Of a DNA stretch of 26,596 bases, positions 11,029-18,507 are shown in pieces. The translations under genes and the position numbers were made by a program. This stretch comes from Flavobacteriales bacterium. GTDB taxonomy: Bacteria; Bacteroidota; Bacteroidia; Flavobacteriales_F; PHOS-HE28. How positions within the stretch are numbered: the first letter of the stretch is position 1; the number at the start of each line of letters is the position of its first letter. The stretch spans positions 1 through 26,596 of the forward strand of contig JADJXF010000007.1 of NCBI GenBank assembly GCA_016715995.1, in the 5' to 3' direction. The notes under the pieces were generated by a model. The model saw only the letters and a list, made by a program, of their open reading frames with translations, searched no databases and was not told where the DNA came from.

Positions 11029-11178
11029 TCAACGACCGGCATCCGCGCGCAGCAGGGCGGTGCGCTCGGCAGCTGCGAGCTCGTGGCTATCGAGCGCGAA
11101 CCGGAGCTGGATCGATTCGATGCTCTGCGCAGCGAGGCCCGCGGCCATCGCCAACGCCAAGGTCAAGGGTCGGACCAT
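11029..11178 (-). CDS. Tiny secreted ORF, possible OmpA-like remnant
   Basis: A 49-codon ORF beginning MVRPLTLALAMAAGLAAQS, a convincing signal peptide. It is followed by IESIQLRFALDSHELAAAER and a short end. The strand-then-helix wording (LRFALDSHELAAAERTALL) resembles the first beta-alpha unit of an OmpA-like peptidoglycan-binding domain, but the chain stops before any binding residues could appear. It lies 15 bases upstream of the Kelch gene on the same strand. It may be a truncated gene, a frameshifted longer gene, or a short leader ORF. A one-base slip joining it to downstream sequence was looked for but not found convincingly. Confidence 0.4.
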   Translation of the reverse strand: MVRPLTLALAMAAGLAAQSIESIQLRFALDSHELAAAERTALLRADAGR

Positions 11179-11333
11179 GGCGCAAGGGTTTGGGTTAGGA
11201 TGGTTGAACAACCGCGGTCGCCGTGCGATCAGTATGCGCGCGCCCTGAATCGTGTGGCTTTTCACCAATGACCTGTTGCCTTCGGGGTGAAGAGCAGCAG
11301 TTGACCGGAGCTTCGAGCAGCTTCTTTTGCGCC

Positions 11334-11939
11334 ATGGCCCGCAAGGCGGCGGTTGACGCCCTCACGCTCTTCGACTCGCTGGTGTACACCTGCCAGTATC
11401 GCGTGAGCATCGATGTGCCCAGCGATGCGCTGGCTTGGGTGATGCAGACGCGCCATTCCTTGCGCGACCGCATCGGGCGCTTCGAATGCTTTTACCGGCT
11501 TCCTGGCATCACGCTGCTAGAGAGCGAGCTCCCGCCGGAGTACGAGGCCACCTTGTGCGATTCGATCGCGCGCGGCGCATCCGGCCAGCGCGGCTTCCGC
11601 TTGCGGCTCGATGGCATCCATCACACGGAGGACCGGAAGCAGATCTACGTGGGCGCTGAGCCAGCCGGCCCGATCAGCCAGTTGCAGCAGCGCTTGGCCG
11701 ATCACGTGCGCGCGAACAAGCGGATCAAGAAGCTGGGCGTGGGAATGCCCGTGCAGCCCATGCTGCTGATCGCAGGTCCGCTGAAAGCATCGCAGTTCGA
11801 GCAGGCTTGGGCCTTGCTGGAGAAGGAGAACTATGCAGGGGAGCGCGCGGTGATTGACCTCACGTTGATGAAGCGCGAGGTATCCGACGATTCGCTCGAT
11901 GAGCATGTGAGGAGCGTGAAGCTCGAACCTGGGGTCTAG
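11334..11939 (+). CDS. 2H-phosphoesterase / 2'-5' RNA ligase-fold protein with degenerate HxT motifs
   Basis: A 201-residue cytoplasmic protein; the start MARKAAVDAL is chosen because upstream codons read as non-protein sequence. Its order of elements matches the 2'-5' RNA ligase (2H) family. There is an N-terminal strand (YTCQYRVSIDVP), a helix ending RDRIGRF, a strand FYRLPGITLLE where active members have HxTL, and a second lobe with RKQIYVGAEP. Near the C-terminus QPMLLIAGPLKASQFEQAWALL replaces the usual PHLTIAR plus helix. Both catalytic histidines are therefore absent: GIT in place of HIT, and MLL in place of HLT. The ORF is otherwise unbroken and in a clean part of the window. It ends four bases before the Nudix ATG. 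It is likely a non-catalytic RNA- or nucleotide-binding relative. Confidence 0.62.
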   Translation: MARKAAVDALTLFDSLVYTCQYRVSIDVPSDALAWVMQTRHSLRDRIGRFECFYRLPGITLLESELPPEYEATLCDSIARGASGQRGFRLRLDGIHHTEDRKQIYVGAEPAGPISQLQQRLADHVRANKRIKKLGVGMPVQPMLLIAGPLKASQFEQAWALLEKENYAGERAVIDLTLMKREVSDDSLDEHVRSVKLEPGV

Positions 11940-11943
11940 GGCC

Positions 11944-12390
11944 ATGTTCACGATCCGCGCCTACGGCTTGCTGTTGAATGCGGAGCGGACACTTGTGCTT
12001 GTTGCCGATGAGCTGATCAAGGGGCAGCGGATCACCAAGTTCCCAGGCGGCGGATTGGAGTACGGCGAAGGGCTGAAGGATTGCTTGATCCGCGAGATAC
12101 GGGAGGAGATCGGCGTGGAGGCCTTGGAGGCTGAGCATTTCTACACCACGGAATTCTTCCAGCAGAGCGCCTTCCACTCCACGCCGATGCAGGTGGTAGG
12201 CGTGTACTTCACCTTCCGCGTTGCGGATAGCAATGCCATTCGGGTGGTGCAGGATCCCTTCACAGGAATCGCGGGCCCCGGCGATCAGGAGGTGTTCCGC
12301 TGGGTGCCGCGCGCGCAGCCCGCAGAGGAAGCGGTGTCGCTGCCGATCGACCGGCACGTATGGCGCATGCTGCAGAAAAGGCGATCGTGA
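11944..12390 (+). CDS. Nudix hydrolase
   Basis: A 148-residue hydrolase of nucleoside diphosphates linked to another moiety, cytoplasmic and Mg-dependent. The Nudix box GX5EX7REUXEEXGU is complete: GGLEYGE, seven residues, then REIREEIGV at about residues 39-61. The N-terminal strand (FTIRAYGLLLNAERTLVLV) and the FPGGGLEYGEG lead-in are typical. The substrate is not predictable; the short length and lack of extra domains suit general ADP-ribose or (d)NTP-type enzymes. It follows the 2H-fold gene by four bases, so the two are co-expressed. The next gene starts 17 bases after its stop. The ORF is clean. Confidence 0.9.
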   Translation: MFTIRAYGLLLNAERTLVLVADELIKGQRITKFPGGGLEYGEGLKDCLIREIREEIGVEALEAEHFYTTEFFQQSAFHSTPMQVVGVYFTFRVADSNAIRVVQDPFTGIAGPGDQEVFRWVPRAQPAEEAVSLPIDRHVWRMLQKRRS

Positions 12391-12407
12391 GCCGATACCT
12401 TTCGGCC

Positions 12408-13058
12408 ATGAAGAACAGATTCCTTCTCTTCGCCCTGACGCTCCTTGCACCCTTCATCGCATCGGCTCAGGAGAAACCGAAGCCCAAGGCCCTGTTCAAC
12501 GACAGCACCTCCGTGACCGGCGGCTACTTCGGCTTCACGCCGAAACTGACCAACGTGATGGGCGCTGATGTGCTCCTGCTCGGCTTCAGCGGTGCGTTCA
12601 TCCTCGAGCACAAGGTGGCGCTGGGCCTGGGCGGCGCATGGAGCAGCAGCACGATCAAGAATGTGGCCTATGAGCAGTTCCTGCGAGATTTCGGCACCGA
12701 GGATGTGAGCGGGCTCGAGCTGCGATACGGCTACGGGGGCCTGCTGATCGAGCCGGTGATACTCGGACGGCATGCGCTGCATCTTTCCATGCCCGTGCTC
12801 ATCGGCTTGGGCAGCGTATCCTACAGCTACCCGCGCTCGAACAGCGGCAGCAACAGCGATCGCCGAAACCGCACCGACGGGCAGGCCTTCGTGGCAGTGG
12901 AGCCGGGCCTTGAGCTTGAGGTCACCGTGGTAGAGGCCTTCCGCGTTGGCTTCGGGGCCTCCTACCTGTGGACGAGCGACCTGGTGCTGCCCTACACCTC
13001 GGCCGATGCGCTGCGCAATTTCATGGCGCGCATGACGGTGAAGCTCGGCGGGTTCTAG
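12408..13058 (+). CDS. Predicted outer-membrane beta-barrel protein
   Basis: A 216-residue protein with a signal peptide (MKNRFLLFALTLLAPFIASAQ) chosen as the start; the longer in-frame extension runs back through the Nudix gene. The mature chain alternates hydrophobic and polar residues in strand-length runs: SVTGGYFGFTPKL, LLLGFSGAFILEH, VALGLGGAWSSS, LRYGYGGLLIEPV, LHLSMPVLIGLGSVSYSY. It ends with ARMTVKLGGF, a C-terminal aromatic residue as in many barrels. It looks like a small eight-stranded OMP of the kind common in Bacteroidota. No catalytic motif is visible. It overlaps the convergent next gene by four bases at the stops. Confidence 0.72.
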   Translation: MKNRFLLFALTLLAPFIASAQEKPKPKALFNDSTSVTGGYFGFTPKLTNVMGADVLLLGFSGAFILEHKVALGLGGAWSSSTIKNVAYEQFLRDFGTEDVSGLELRYGYGGLLIEPVILGRHALHLSMPVLIGLGSVSYSYPRSNSGSNSDRRNRTDGQAFVAVEPGLELEVTVVEAFRVGFGASYLWTSDLVLPYTSADALRNFMARMTVKLGGF

Positions 13059-13630
13059 GCCCCCAGCCTCTTCATCACCACGGCGCTGACCACCTCGTAG
13101 AGATCTTCCGGACCTAGCGTCCGCCAGCGCAGCGCATCGAGCTTGCCCCCGAGCAGGAAGTACTGGTCGATGTTCGCCGCTTGCATGTCCTCGAGCACGT
13201 GCGGGCGGAAGTTGAGCAGCGCGATCCAGCCATCGGCCTCGTTCACCTCATCGAACCACTCGGCGTAGTACTCGTCGTCGCTCGCGTGGAAGTTGAGCAC
13301 GTTCTCACCGATGAGGATGAAGCGCTGGATGCGGTTGGCCATCAGGTGCTCGATGATGTTCCGCTTGAGCGTCATCACGTCGTTGTGCAGCAGGTCGTTC
13401 CACTCGCCGATGAGCTCAATGATGGCGAATCCATCCTCATAATCCGCGTAGAGCACCTTCAGGTACAGGGTGCTGCTGCCGAAGCTGTCCCATTGCGGGT
13501 GGATCAAGTGGTCGTACACCGCATGCGTGAAGTAGATCTCGCTGTGCTCCTCGCCGAAGAAGGGCGAGCGCTCATCCTCTTCACTGGTGTACTTGTGCCG
13601 CCAGTTCCAGAAGGGCTCGATGTCGTGCAT
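13055..13630 (-). CDS. Conserved hypothetical protein, partner of murQ
   Basis: An intact 191-residue soluble protein rich in acidic and aromatic residues, without a signal peptide. It opens MHDIEPFWNWRHKYTSEEDE and contains IYFTHAVYDHLIHPQWD, a helix-rich centre (MTLKRNIIEHLMANRIQRFILIGENVLNF) in pieces, and a C-terminal helix ending EVVSAVVMKRLGA. I do not recognise a named family. It begins 13 bases after the murQ stop, so it is probably co-transcribed with murQ. A regulatory or accessory role in cell-wall recycling is only a context inference. Confidence 0.75.
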   Translation of the reverse strand: MHDIEPFWNWRHKYTSEEDERSPFFGEEHSEIYFTHAVYDHLIHPQWDSFGSSTLYLKVLYADYEDGFAIIELIGEWNDLLHNDVMTLKRNIIEHLMANRIQRFILIGENVLNFHASDDEYYAEWFDEVNEADGWIALLNFRPHVLEDMQAANIDQYFLLGGKLDALRWRTLGPEDLYEVVSAVVMKRLGA

Positions 13631-13643
13631 GGCGCCTCGTTGT

Positions 13644-14447
13644 TCAGCGGCGGCTCTCCACCGCCTTCCGCACGCTGCCGTACCTCTTCAGCAGGTCGTT
13701 GGCCTCATCATAGCCGATGCCGAGCCCGTCCATCACCATGCGCGTACCGCGATCGATGAGCTTGTTGTTGCTCAGCTGCATGTCCACCATGCGGTTGCCC
13801 TTCACGCGGCCGAGCTTGATCATGGTGGCGGTGCTGATCATGTTCAGGATGAGCTTCTGCGCGGTGCCGCTTTTCATGCGCGTGCTGCCGGTGACGAATT
13901 CAGGGCCGACAGCGGCGACGATGGGATGCTTGGCCACCACGCTCACGGGGCTTCCCGGATTGCAGGTGATGCACGCCGTGAGGATGCCTTCCGCATTGCA
14001 GCGCTCCAAGGCGCCCACTACGTACGGCGTGCTTCCGCTTGCAGCGATGCCGACCACGGTATCGTCAGCGCCGATGGCGTGCTCCTGAAGGTCCTTCCAG
14101 CCTTGCTCGCGATCATCCTCCGCGAATTCGACGGCCTTTCGGATCGCGCTGTCACCGCCCGCGATGATGCCGATCACCAGGCCGTGCGGTACGCCGAACG
14201 TGGGCGGGCACTCGCTCGCATCCACGATGCCCAATCTCCCGCTCGTTCCCGCGCCCAGGTAGAAGAGCCGGCCCCCGCGCCGAATGCGGTCAACGATCGC
14301 ATCCACGAGCGCTTCGATCGCGGGTATCGCCTCGGCGACGGCATCGGCCACGAGCCGGTCCTCGGCGTTGATCCCCAGCAGCAATTCTCGCGTGGTCTTA
14401 TGCTCGAGGTCGTTGTGGCGCGATTCGCGCTCCGTGATGCGTTCCAT
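13644..14447 (-). CDS. murQ: N-acetylmuramic acid 6-phosphate etherase
   Basis: Removes the lactyl ether from N-acetylmuramic acid 6-phosphate to give GlcNAc-6-phosphate and D-lactate, a step of peptidoglycan recycling in the cytoplasm. It has the SIS fold. Diagnostic stretches are TERESRHNDLEHKTTRELL at the N-terminus, GGRLFYLGAGTSGRLGIVDA with the sugar-phosphate loop, ASECPPTFG, GIIAGGDSAIRKAVEFAED, VVGIAASGSTPYVVGAL and FVTGSTRMKSGTAQKLILN. At 267 residues it is full length. The start at MERITERES is preferred over an ATG 45 bases upstream, because that extension would run through a terminator hairpin. No MurNAc kinase or PTS gene is nearby. Confidence 0.95.
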   Translation of the reverse strand: MERITERESRHNDLEHKTTRELLLGINAEDRLVADAVAEAIPAIEALVDAIVDRIRRGGRLFYLGAGTSGRLGIVDASECPPTFGVPHGLVIGIIAGGDSAIRKAVEFAEDDREQGWKDLQEHAIGADDTVVGIAASGSTPYVVGALERCNAEGILTACITCNPGSPVSVVAKHPIVAAVGPEFVTGSTRMKSGTAQKLILNMISTATMIKLGRVKGNRMVDMQLSNNKLIDRGTRMVMDGLGIGYDEANDLLKRYGSVRKAVESRR

Positions 14448-14456
14448 GATGGACGC

Positions 14457-14486
14457 AAAGAAAAGGGCCGCCTTGCGGCAGCCCTT
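14457..14486 (-). terminator. Intrinsic terminator of the T9SS esterase gene
   Basis: On the minus strand the stem AAGGGCTGCC pairs with GGCGGCCCTT (one T-G wobble). It closes on a GCAA (GNRA) tetraloop and is followed by TTCTTT. It begins 23 bases after the esterase stop and ends ten bases before the murQ ATG, so it separates the two transcription units. The U-rich tail is short, so some read-through into murQ is possible. Confidence 0.72.
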
Positions 14487-14508
14487 CTCCAAGACGAAAC
14501 GATGCAGC

Positions 14509-16173
14509 TTAGTCGAGCATCAGCTTGCGCACGATGCGGCCGTTCTCCACTTCCAATTCAACCAGGTAGGTTCCGGCTACGAGCCCGTTGCGCTCGATGG
14601 TGAATCGCTGCGCTGAAGGATTGCCGGTGGCTACGGTGCGGCCGTTGATGTCGAGCAAGCGGTAGCGCCGCACGAGGCCCTGCGCAATGGAGACGTTCAC
14701 ATTGTCCGTGGCAGGGTTCGGCCAAACGCTCACTTCACCAGCGCCCTCATTCTCTTCGATGCCGACCAGCGAGCACGGTCCGAGCTGCAAGGCGCACACG
14801 ATGCGCGGGTTCATGTAGCCCATCACGGTATCGAGATAGGCGCGGCCCTTGGTCGGGCTCATGTCGGGATTGCTGGCCGCGCTTGCCTGATGCGCGGTGA
14901 TGGGAGGCGGGCCAGCGCTCACCACGGTCTGTGCGATGGCGCTGTTGGGGTCCCACCACTGCCAGGGGCTGGCTTCCTCCTGGGCCGGAGCGGGCCAAGC
15001 GGGGCGCACCATGGGGAAGAGGCCTTCAACATCGGCGCGGATCTGTACCGTGTTGGCGCCGTGGGTCACCGGAGTGCCATAGAGAGCGCGCGCGCGGGCC
15101 GTGTAAGGATCCGTGCTGGGGAGGTTCTCGAAGCTGGCGTTGTTGCCGTACTGGTTGGCCAGCTCCATGAATAGGTTGCTGCCTTGCACGGGAACAACAG
15201 GGCCGCCCGTTGTGGGCACGATCACGATGCCCTCGGTGAAGGGCGCGAAAGGATCGAACACGGTGTGGAAGGCCACCATGGGCGCATCGCCAGCCGCCAG
15301 CCAGCTGGTATCGGCCAGCGCGCCGCCCATGTTCACGCAGAACTGGGTCTCGCTGGTCTGCCCGTTCGGGCGGTACAGGGTGAGCTGGCCGTTCAAGCCC
15401 TCGAGGTCGCCCACTTGGTTGGTGTCCACGAAGCTCACATTCGGGTTGAAGGGGTCCGGACGGAACTTCTCGATGAAGAGCTCTGCGCCTTCGTCGAGGG
15501 TGGTGTGCGCCAGGCTGATGTAGCCGCCGGTGCCCTCGCCCATGACGATGATCTTGTTGGGGTTGATGCGGTAGGTGGTTGCATTGGCCTTCATGAAGCG
15601 CACGCATTGGCGCACATCGTGCAGGGCGCGGTAGATGGCGTTGAGCAAGCTGCCGCGGCGCTCGAGCTCGGTGGCCGCGAGCGGGTTCCAGCCCAGGCGG
15701 TAGCTCATGCTCACCGCTACGTAGCCGCGCTTGGCCAAGCGGGTGCAGCTCTCCACGGCGCAGCTGTCCTTGCGCGTTCCGTTGGGGCTGCCGTTGATCG
15801 GCGGGGGCAGTGCGTTGCCGGTGTGGATGTACACCACCAGCGGGCGCTGCATCTCGGTGTCGATGCCCTGGTCCGGCTCATAAACGTCCATGCGCACGTT
15901 GGTCACCTTTACGGCCGTGCTGGCATCGGTGGGGTCGAAGTAGGCTGCGGGGATGGGGTTGCCCAAGGTCACCGCGGTCTGCAGCTCGGTCACGTTCGCT
16001 GGCACGTCCGGCGAAGCGAAATTGCTGGTGAGGAAATCGATGTTGGTGCCGTAGATCACGTCCGACGTGATCGTGAGGTTGGCCGCGGAGAAGGTCTCCG
16101 AGAGGTAGCGCTGCGCACTCGCCGTAGCGGTGAGGGCAAGCGCCGCAAGGGCGACGGGTATCCGTTGATTCAT
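14509..16173 (-). CDS. Secreted alpha/beta-hydrolase with T9SS sorting domain and altered nucleophile elbow
   Basis: A 554-residue exported protein in clean sequence. It begins MNQRIPVALAALALTATASA, a signal peptide. The hydrolase core shows RPLVVYIHTGNALPPP (oxyanion-side strand and loop), SCTRLAKRGYVAVSMSYRLG, a helix carrying LHDVRQCVRFMKAN, and the elbow KIIVMGEGTGGYISL at about residues 215-229. Carboxylesterases have G-x-S-x-G here; this protein has G-E-G-T-G, so the central Ser is Gly. A candidate His-bearing loop is PVTHGANTVQ. The C-terminus (VSVWPNPATDNVNVS to GRIVRKLMLD) is a type IX sorting domain. It may be an esterase using another nucleophile or a carbohydrate-binding pseudoenzyme. 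It has its own terminator and no coupled neighbour. Confidence 0.85.
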   Translation of the reverse strand: MNQRIPVALAALALTATASAQRYLSETFSAANLTITSDVIYGTNIDFLTSNFASPDVPANVTELQTAVTLGNPIPAAYFDPTDASTAVKVTNVRMDVYEPDQGIDTEMQRPLVVYIHTGNALPPPINGSPNGTRKDSCAVESCTRLAKRGYVAVSMSYRLGWNPLAATELERRGSLLNAIYRALHDVRQCVRFMKANATTYRINPNKIIVMGEGTGGYISLAHTTLDEGAELFIEKFRPDPFNPNVSFVDTNQVGDLEGLNGQLTLYRPNGQTSETQFCVNMGGALADTSWLAAGDAPMVAFHTVFDPFAPFTEGIVIVPTTGGPVVPVQGSNLFMELANQYGNNASFENLPSTDPYTARARALYGTPVTHGANTVQIRADVEGLFPMVRPAWPAPAQEEASPWQWWDPNSAIAQTVVSAGPPPITAHQASAASNPDMSPTKGRAYLDTVMGYMNPRIVCALQLGPCSLVGIEENEGAGEVSVWPNPATDNVNVSIAQGLVRRYRLLDINGRTVATGNPSAQRFTIERNGLVAGTYLVELEVENGRIVRKLMLD

Positions 16174-16220
16174 GGGGCGTGGTTTGAATTGTAGCGCCGA
16201 AGGTAGGGTCGCTGCGCCTA

Positions 16221-16237
16221 CCATCCGGCCCGGATGG
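16221..16237. repeat. 17-bp inverted repeat between ComA-like and esterase genes
   Basis: CCATCCG and CGGATGG form a perfect 7-bp stem around the spacer GCC. It lies 35 bases after the ComA-like gene stop and 48 bases before the esterase ATG on the minus strand. There is no T-run, so it is not a classic terminator. It could be a factor-independent pause site, an mRNA 3'-end stabiliser, or an operator for the esterase gene. Confidence 0.5.
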
Positions 16238-16271
16238 AGAGCTAGTTATCCATGCCCGGCTGATGCGGAGG

Positions 16272-17072
16272 TCAGTTCTCGGGCTTCACCTGCCTGAGCT
16301 TCTCGGCCATGGCCTCGGGCAGGTACTGGAAGAAGGTATCGCCGCGCAGGCCGAGGCGGAGCGTCTCCAGGGGGATGACCTCGTCCGGTGCGATGTTGCC
16401 CAGGTTAACGTTGGCGCCGAGTTGCTTGATGAACCAGACCTGCTGCGATTTCTGCGGCGCTTCCCACATGATGTGCTCGGCCGGCACCTTGGCCAGGATG
16501 CGGTTCACGAGTTGGGTATGCGCGTGCCCGCTCGGGCGATAGATGCCCACGGTGCCGCTCTCGCGCGCCTCGGCGATCACCTTCCAGCTGCCCGCATCGA
16601 GCTCGGCCTTCATCATGTTCACCCACTTCGCCGGGCTGATCAGGATGCCGCTCTCCTTGCTGCCCACCTCGCTGAGCACGGTGATCTGCTTCGCGAGGTC
16701 GGTGATGTAGCGGCACTTCTCCTTCTGCGTCATGTTGATGGAGCCATCGCTCACCTCGGCCGTATCGAGGCCCAGCTGATCGATGAGCTTCCTGTAGTCC
16801 TTGAATTGCCCACGTGCCACGAAGGCCTCGAAGAGCGTTCCGCCCAGATAGACGCGCATGCCGGCCTTCTGGTACAGCTTGATCTTCTCCTTCAGCTTGC
16901 TCGTGATGAAGGATGTGCCGAAGCCCAGCTTCACCAGGTCGATCAAGGGGCCGCTCGCCTCGATCATATCCTCGGCCTGGCGCATGGCCAAGCCCTTGTC
17001 CATCACCATGGTGAGCCCCGCGGAGCGTGGCTTCTCGGTGCGACCTGGAATGTGAGAGAGCGTGTAGTTCAT
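16272..17072 (-). CDS. Phosphosulfolactate synthase (ComA) family protein
   Basis: A 266-residue TIM-barrel-type protein of the ComA family, which adds sulfite to phosphoenolpyruvate to form phosphosulfolactate. Typical stretches include KPRSAGLTMVMDKGLAM, DLVKLGFGTSFITSKLKEKI, GMRVYLGGTLFEAF, LDTAEVSDGSINM, VLSEVGSKESGILISP and HIMWEAPQKSQQVWFI. The Lys/Arg-rich N-terminus and the Glu of EVGSKE lie where the PEP/sulfite site is expected. Family members in Archaea serve coenzyme M synthesis; plant Hsa32 and many bacterial homologues have no settled role. The partners ComB and ComC are not visible here. Its ATG overlaps the TPR gene stop (ATGA). Confidence 0.85.
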   Translation of the reverse strand: MNYTLSHIPGRTEKPRSAGLTMVMDKGLAMRQAEDMIEASGPLIDLVKLGFGTSFITSKLKEKIKLYQKAGMRVYLGGTLFEAFVARGQFKDYRKLIDQLGLDTAEVSDGSINMTQKEKCRYITDLAKQITVLSEVGSKESGILISPAKWVNMMKAELDAGSWKVIAEARESGTVGIYRPSGHAHTQLVNRILAKVPAEHIMWEAPQKSQQVWFIKQLGANVNLGNIAPDEVIPLETLRLGLRGDTFFQYLPEAMAEKLRQVKPEN

Positions 17073-18478
17073 GGGGCGTAGAGGCCCAGGAGGTGGACCA
17101 CCTGCGGCATGGCCGCGGCTTCGGGATAGTGCTCCAGGAATTGGCTGTGCGACGCGTGGTCGGCCATCAGGGCTTCCTCGAGCTCGAGCAGCCCCTGTTG
17201 CTGCAGGCCCGCTCGCAATTGGTAGCTCGCCAAGCGGTAGCGGTAGCGCGGATTCAAGCGGTGCACCTGATCGCTTTCCTGCAGTTTGCGCAGGGCGGCT
17301 TCGGGGCCCTTGACGCCTAAGAGCAGGTCGGCGTGATCGAGCCAGCCATCGAGGTTGCCGGCATCGAGCGTGTTCAGGCGCGCATAGGCGGTGAGCGATT
17401 CCTCGTAGCGCTCGCTGCGGCCCAAGGCGTTGGCGTAATAGTACCAGGCATCGGCCGATTCGGGCGCCATCCGCACCGCCGTCTCCAGATCCTTCACCGC
17501 CTCCGGCAATTTGCCCTGGATATCCTTCACCACGCCGCGTCCCACCCAGGCATCCACCCAGTTGGGGTCGAGGGCCAGCGCCTGGTCGTAATGGATCAGC
17601 GCCTGCTCGTAGCGCTCCATCTTCTCGTAGCACTCGCCGATGTAGCTGAAGGTGACGGCATGCGGGCCTTCGATGGCCATGGCCTCCTCGTAGCAGGAGA
17701 TGGCGGCGGCGTATTCGCCCTTCACCAGGTTATTGCGTGCCTTGGTGAAGAGCGCGGAGGAGAAGCTCTCGTTGATGGCCAGGCAATAATCGAGGGCCTC
17801 CTGGCTCTCATCGATGCGTTCGAGCCGCGAGAGGGCATTGCCCAGGCTGTACCAGGCCACCAAGCTGTACGGGTGATCGTTGGTGAACTCGCGGAAGAAG
17901 GCCACGGCGGCCTGATCGGCACTGGTGAGCTCAAAGCAATGCGCAAGCTCATAGAGCAGGCCTTCGTTCTCCGGGTTCACGCCCAGGCCCCGCTTCAGCA
18001 GCACGATGGCCTCCTCCGGCTTGCCCATGCTCTCGTGCTCGAAGGCGAGGTCGAGCAGGATCTCGTCGTGGCCTTCGTCGGCCAGTTCCAGCGCGCGGCG
18101 GTAATGCTCGATGCTGCGGCGGTAATTGCGCAGCTGGCTGTAGATGCTGCCCTTGTGCAAGTGCACCTCGGCGCTCCACGGTTCGATCTTGCCCAGTGCG
18201 TCGAGCACTTCCAGGGCCTTGTTCAGGCGGCCCAGGTTCATCAGCACCACGGCCTCGCTGTACATAAGCTCCACCGATCCGGGGTGCTGCGCCATGGCGA
18301 AGTCGAGCGCCTCCTTGGCCCGCCGGGTGTCGTTCTCCTGCAGGTAGTGGTCGATCACCAGCTCCAGATCCTCCACGTCGAAGAAGACCCGGGTGCGGCG
18401 CTTCAGCATCTCTTCATAGCGCTCCACGCAGTTCTGCTGATGGCTGCCGTGCGCGGGTGGGTGGTGGCCGTCGTTCAT
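17069..18478 (-). CDS. Tetratricopeptide-repeat protein
   Basis: An intact 469-residue cytoplasmic scaffold protein with no signal peptide. From about residue 30 to 430 it consists of TPR units with the usual W/L-G-Y-A-F-A-P spacing, for example AWYSLGNALSRLERIDESQEA, FSYIGECYEKMERYEQAL and AWVGRGVVKDIQGKLPEAV. I count about eleven. The N-terminus holds a His-rich tract (DGHHPPAHGSHQQNC) before the first helices. It is translated just before the ComA-like gene, with the stop and start overlapping as ATGA. A role as a partner of that enzyme is inference. TATTTTTG stands 30 bases upstream of the ATG. Confidence 0.9.
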   Translation of the reverse strand: MNDGHHPPAHGSHQQNCVERYEEMLKRRTRVFFDVEDLELVIDHYLQENDTRRAKEALDFAMAQHPGSVELMYSEAVVLMNLGRLNKALEVLDALGKIEPWSAEVHLHKGSIYSQLRNYRRSIEHYRRALELADEGHDEILLDLAFEHESMGKPEEAIVLLKRGLGVNPENEGLLYELAHCFELTSADQAAVAFFREFTNDHPYSLVAWYSLGNALSRLERIDESQEALDYCLAINESFSSALFTKARNNLVKGEYAAAISCYEEAMAIEGPHAVTFSYIGECYEKMERYEQALIHYDQALALDPNWVDAWVGRGVVKDIQGKLPEAVKDLETAVRMAPESADAWYYYANALGRSERYEESLTAYARLNTLDAGNLDGWLDHADLLLGVKGPEAALRKLQESDQVHRLNPRYRYRLASYQLRAGLQQQGLLELEEALMADHASHSQFLEHYPEAAAMPQVVHLLGLYAP

Positions 18479-18507
18479 GCATGAAGGCGCTCAAGCGCCC
18501 CTTCGGG

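Noticed and set aside
14448..14492. Longer murQ start adding 15 residues
   Set aside because: The extension is the sequence of an intrinsic terminator stem with a GNRA loop; the MERITERES start fits the family N-terminus.
15184..16194. 336-codon plus-strand ORF opposite the T9SS esterase gene
   Set aside because: It is rich in His, Ala, Val and Gly with no domain, and it mirrors the GC-rich codon pattern of the real gene on the minus strand, which has a signal peptide and sorting domain.
17333..18484. 383-codon plus-strand ORF opposite the TPR gene
   Set aside because: Composition is typical of an antisense shadow; the minus strand has clear TPR repeats and an ATGA overlap with the next gene.
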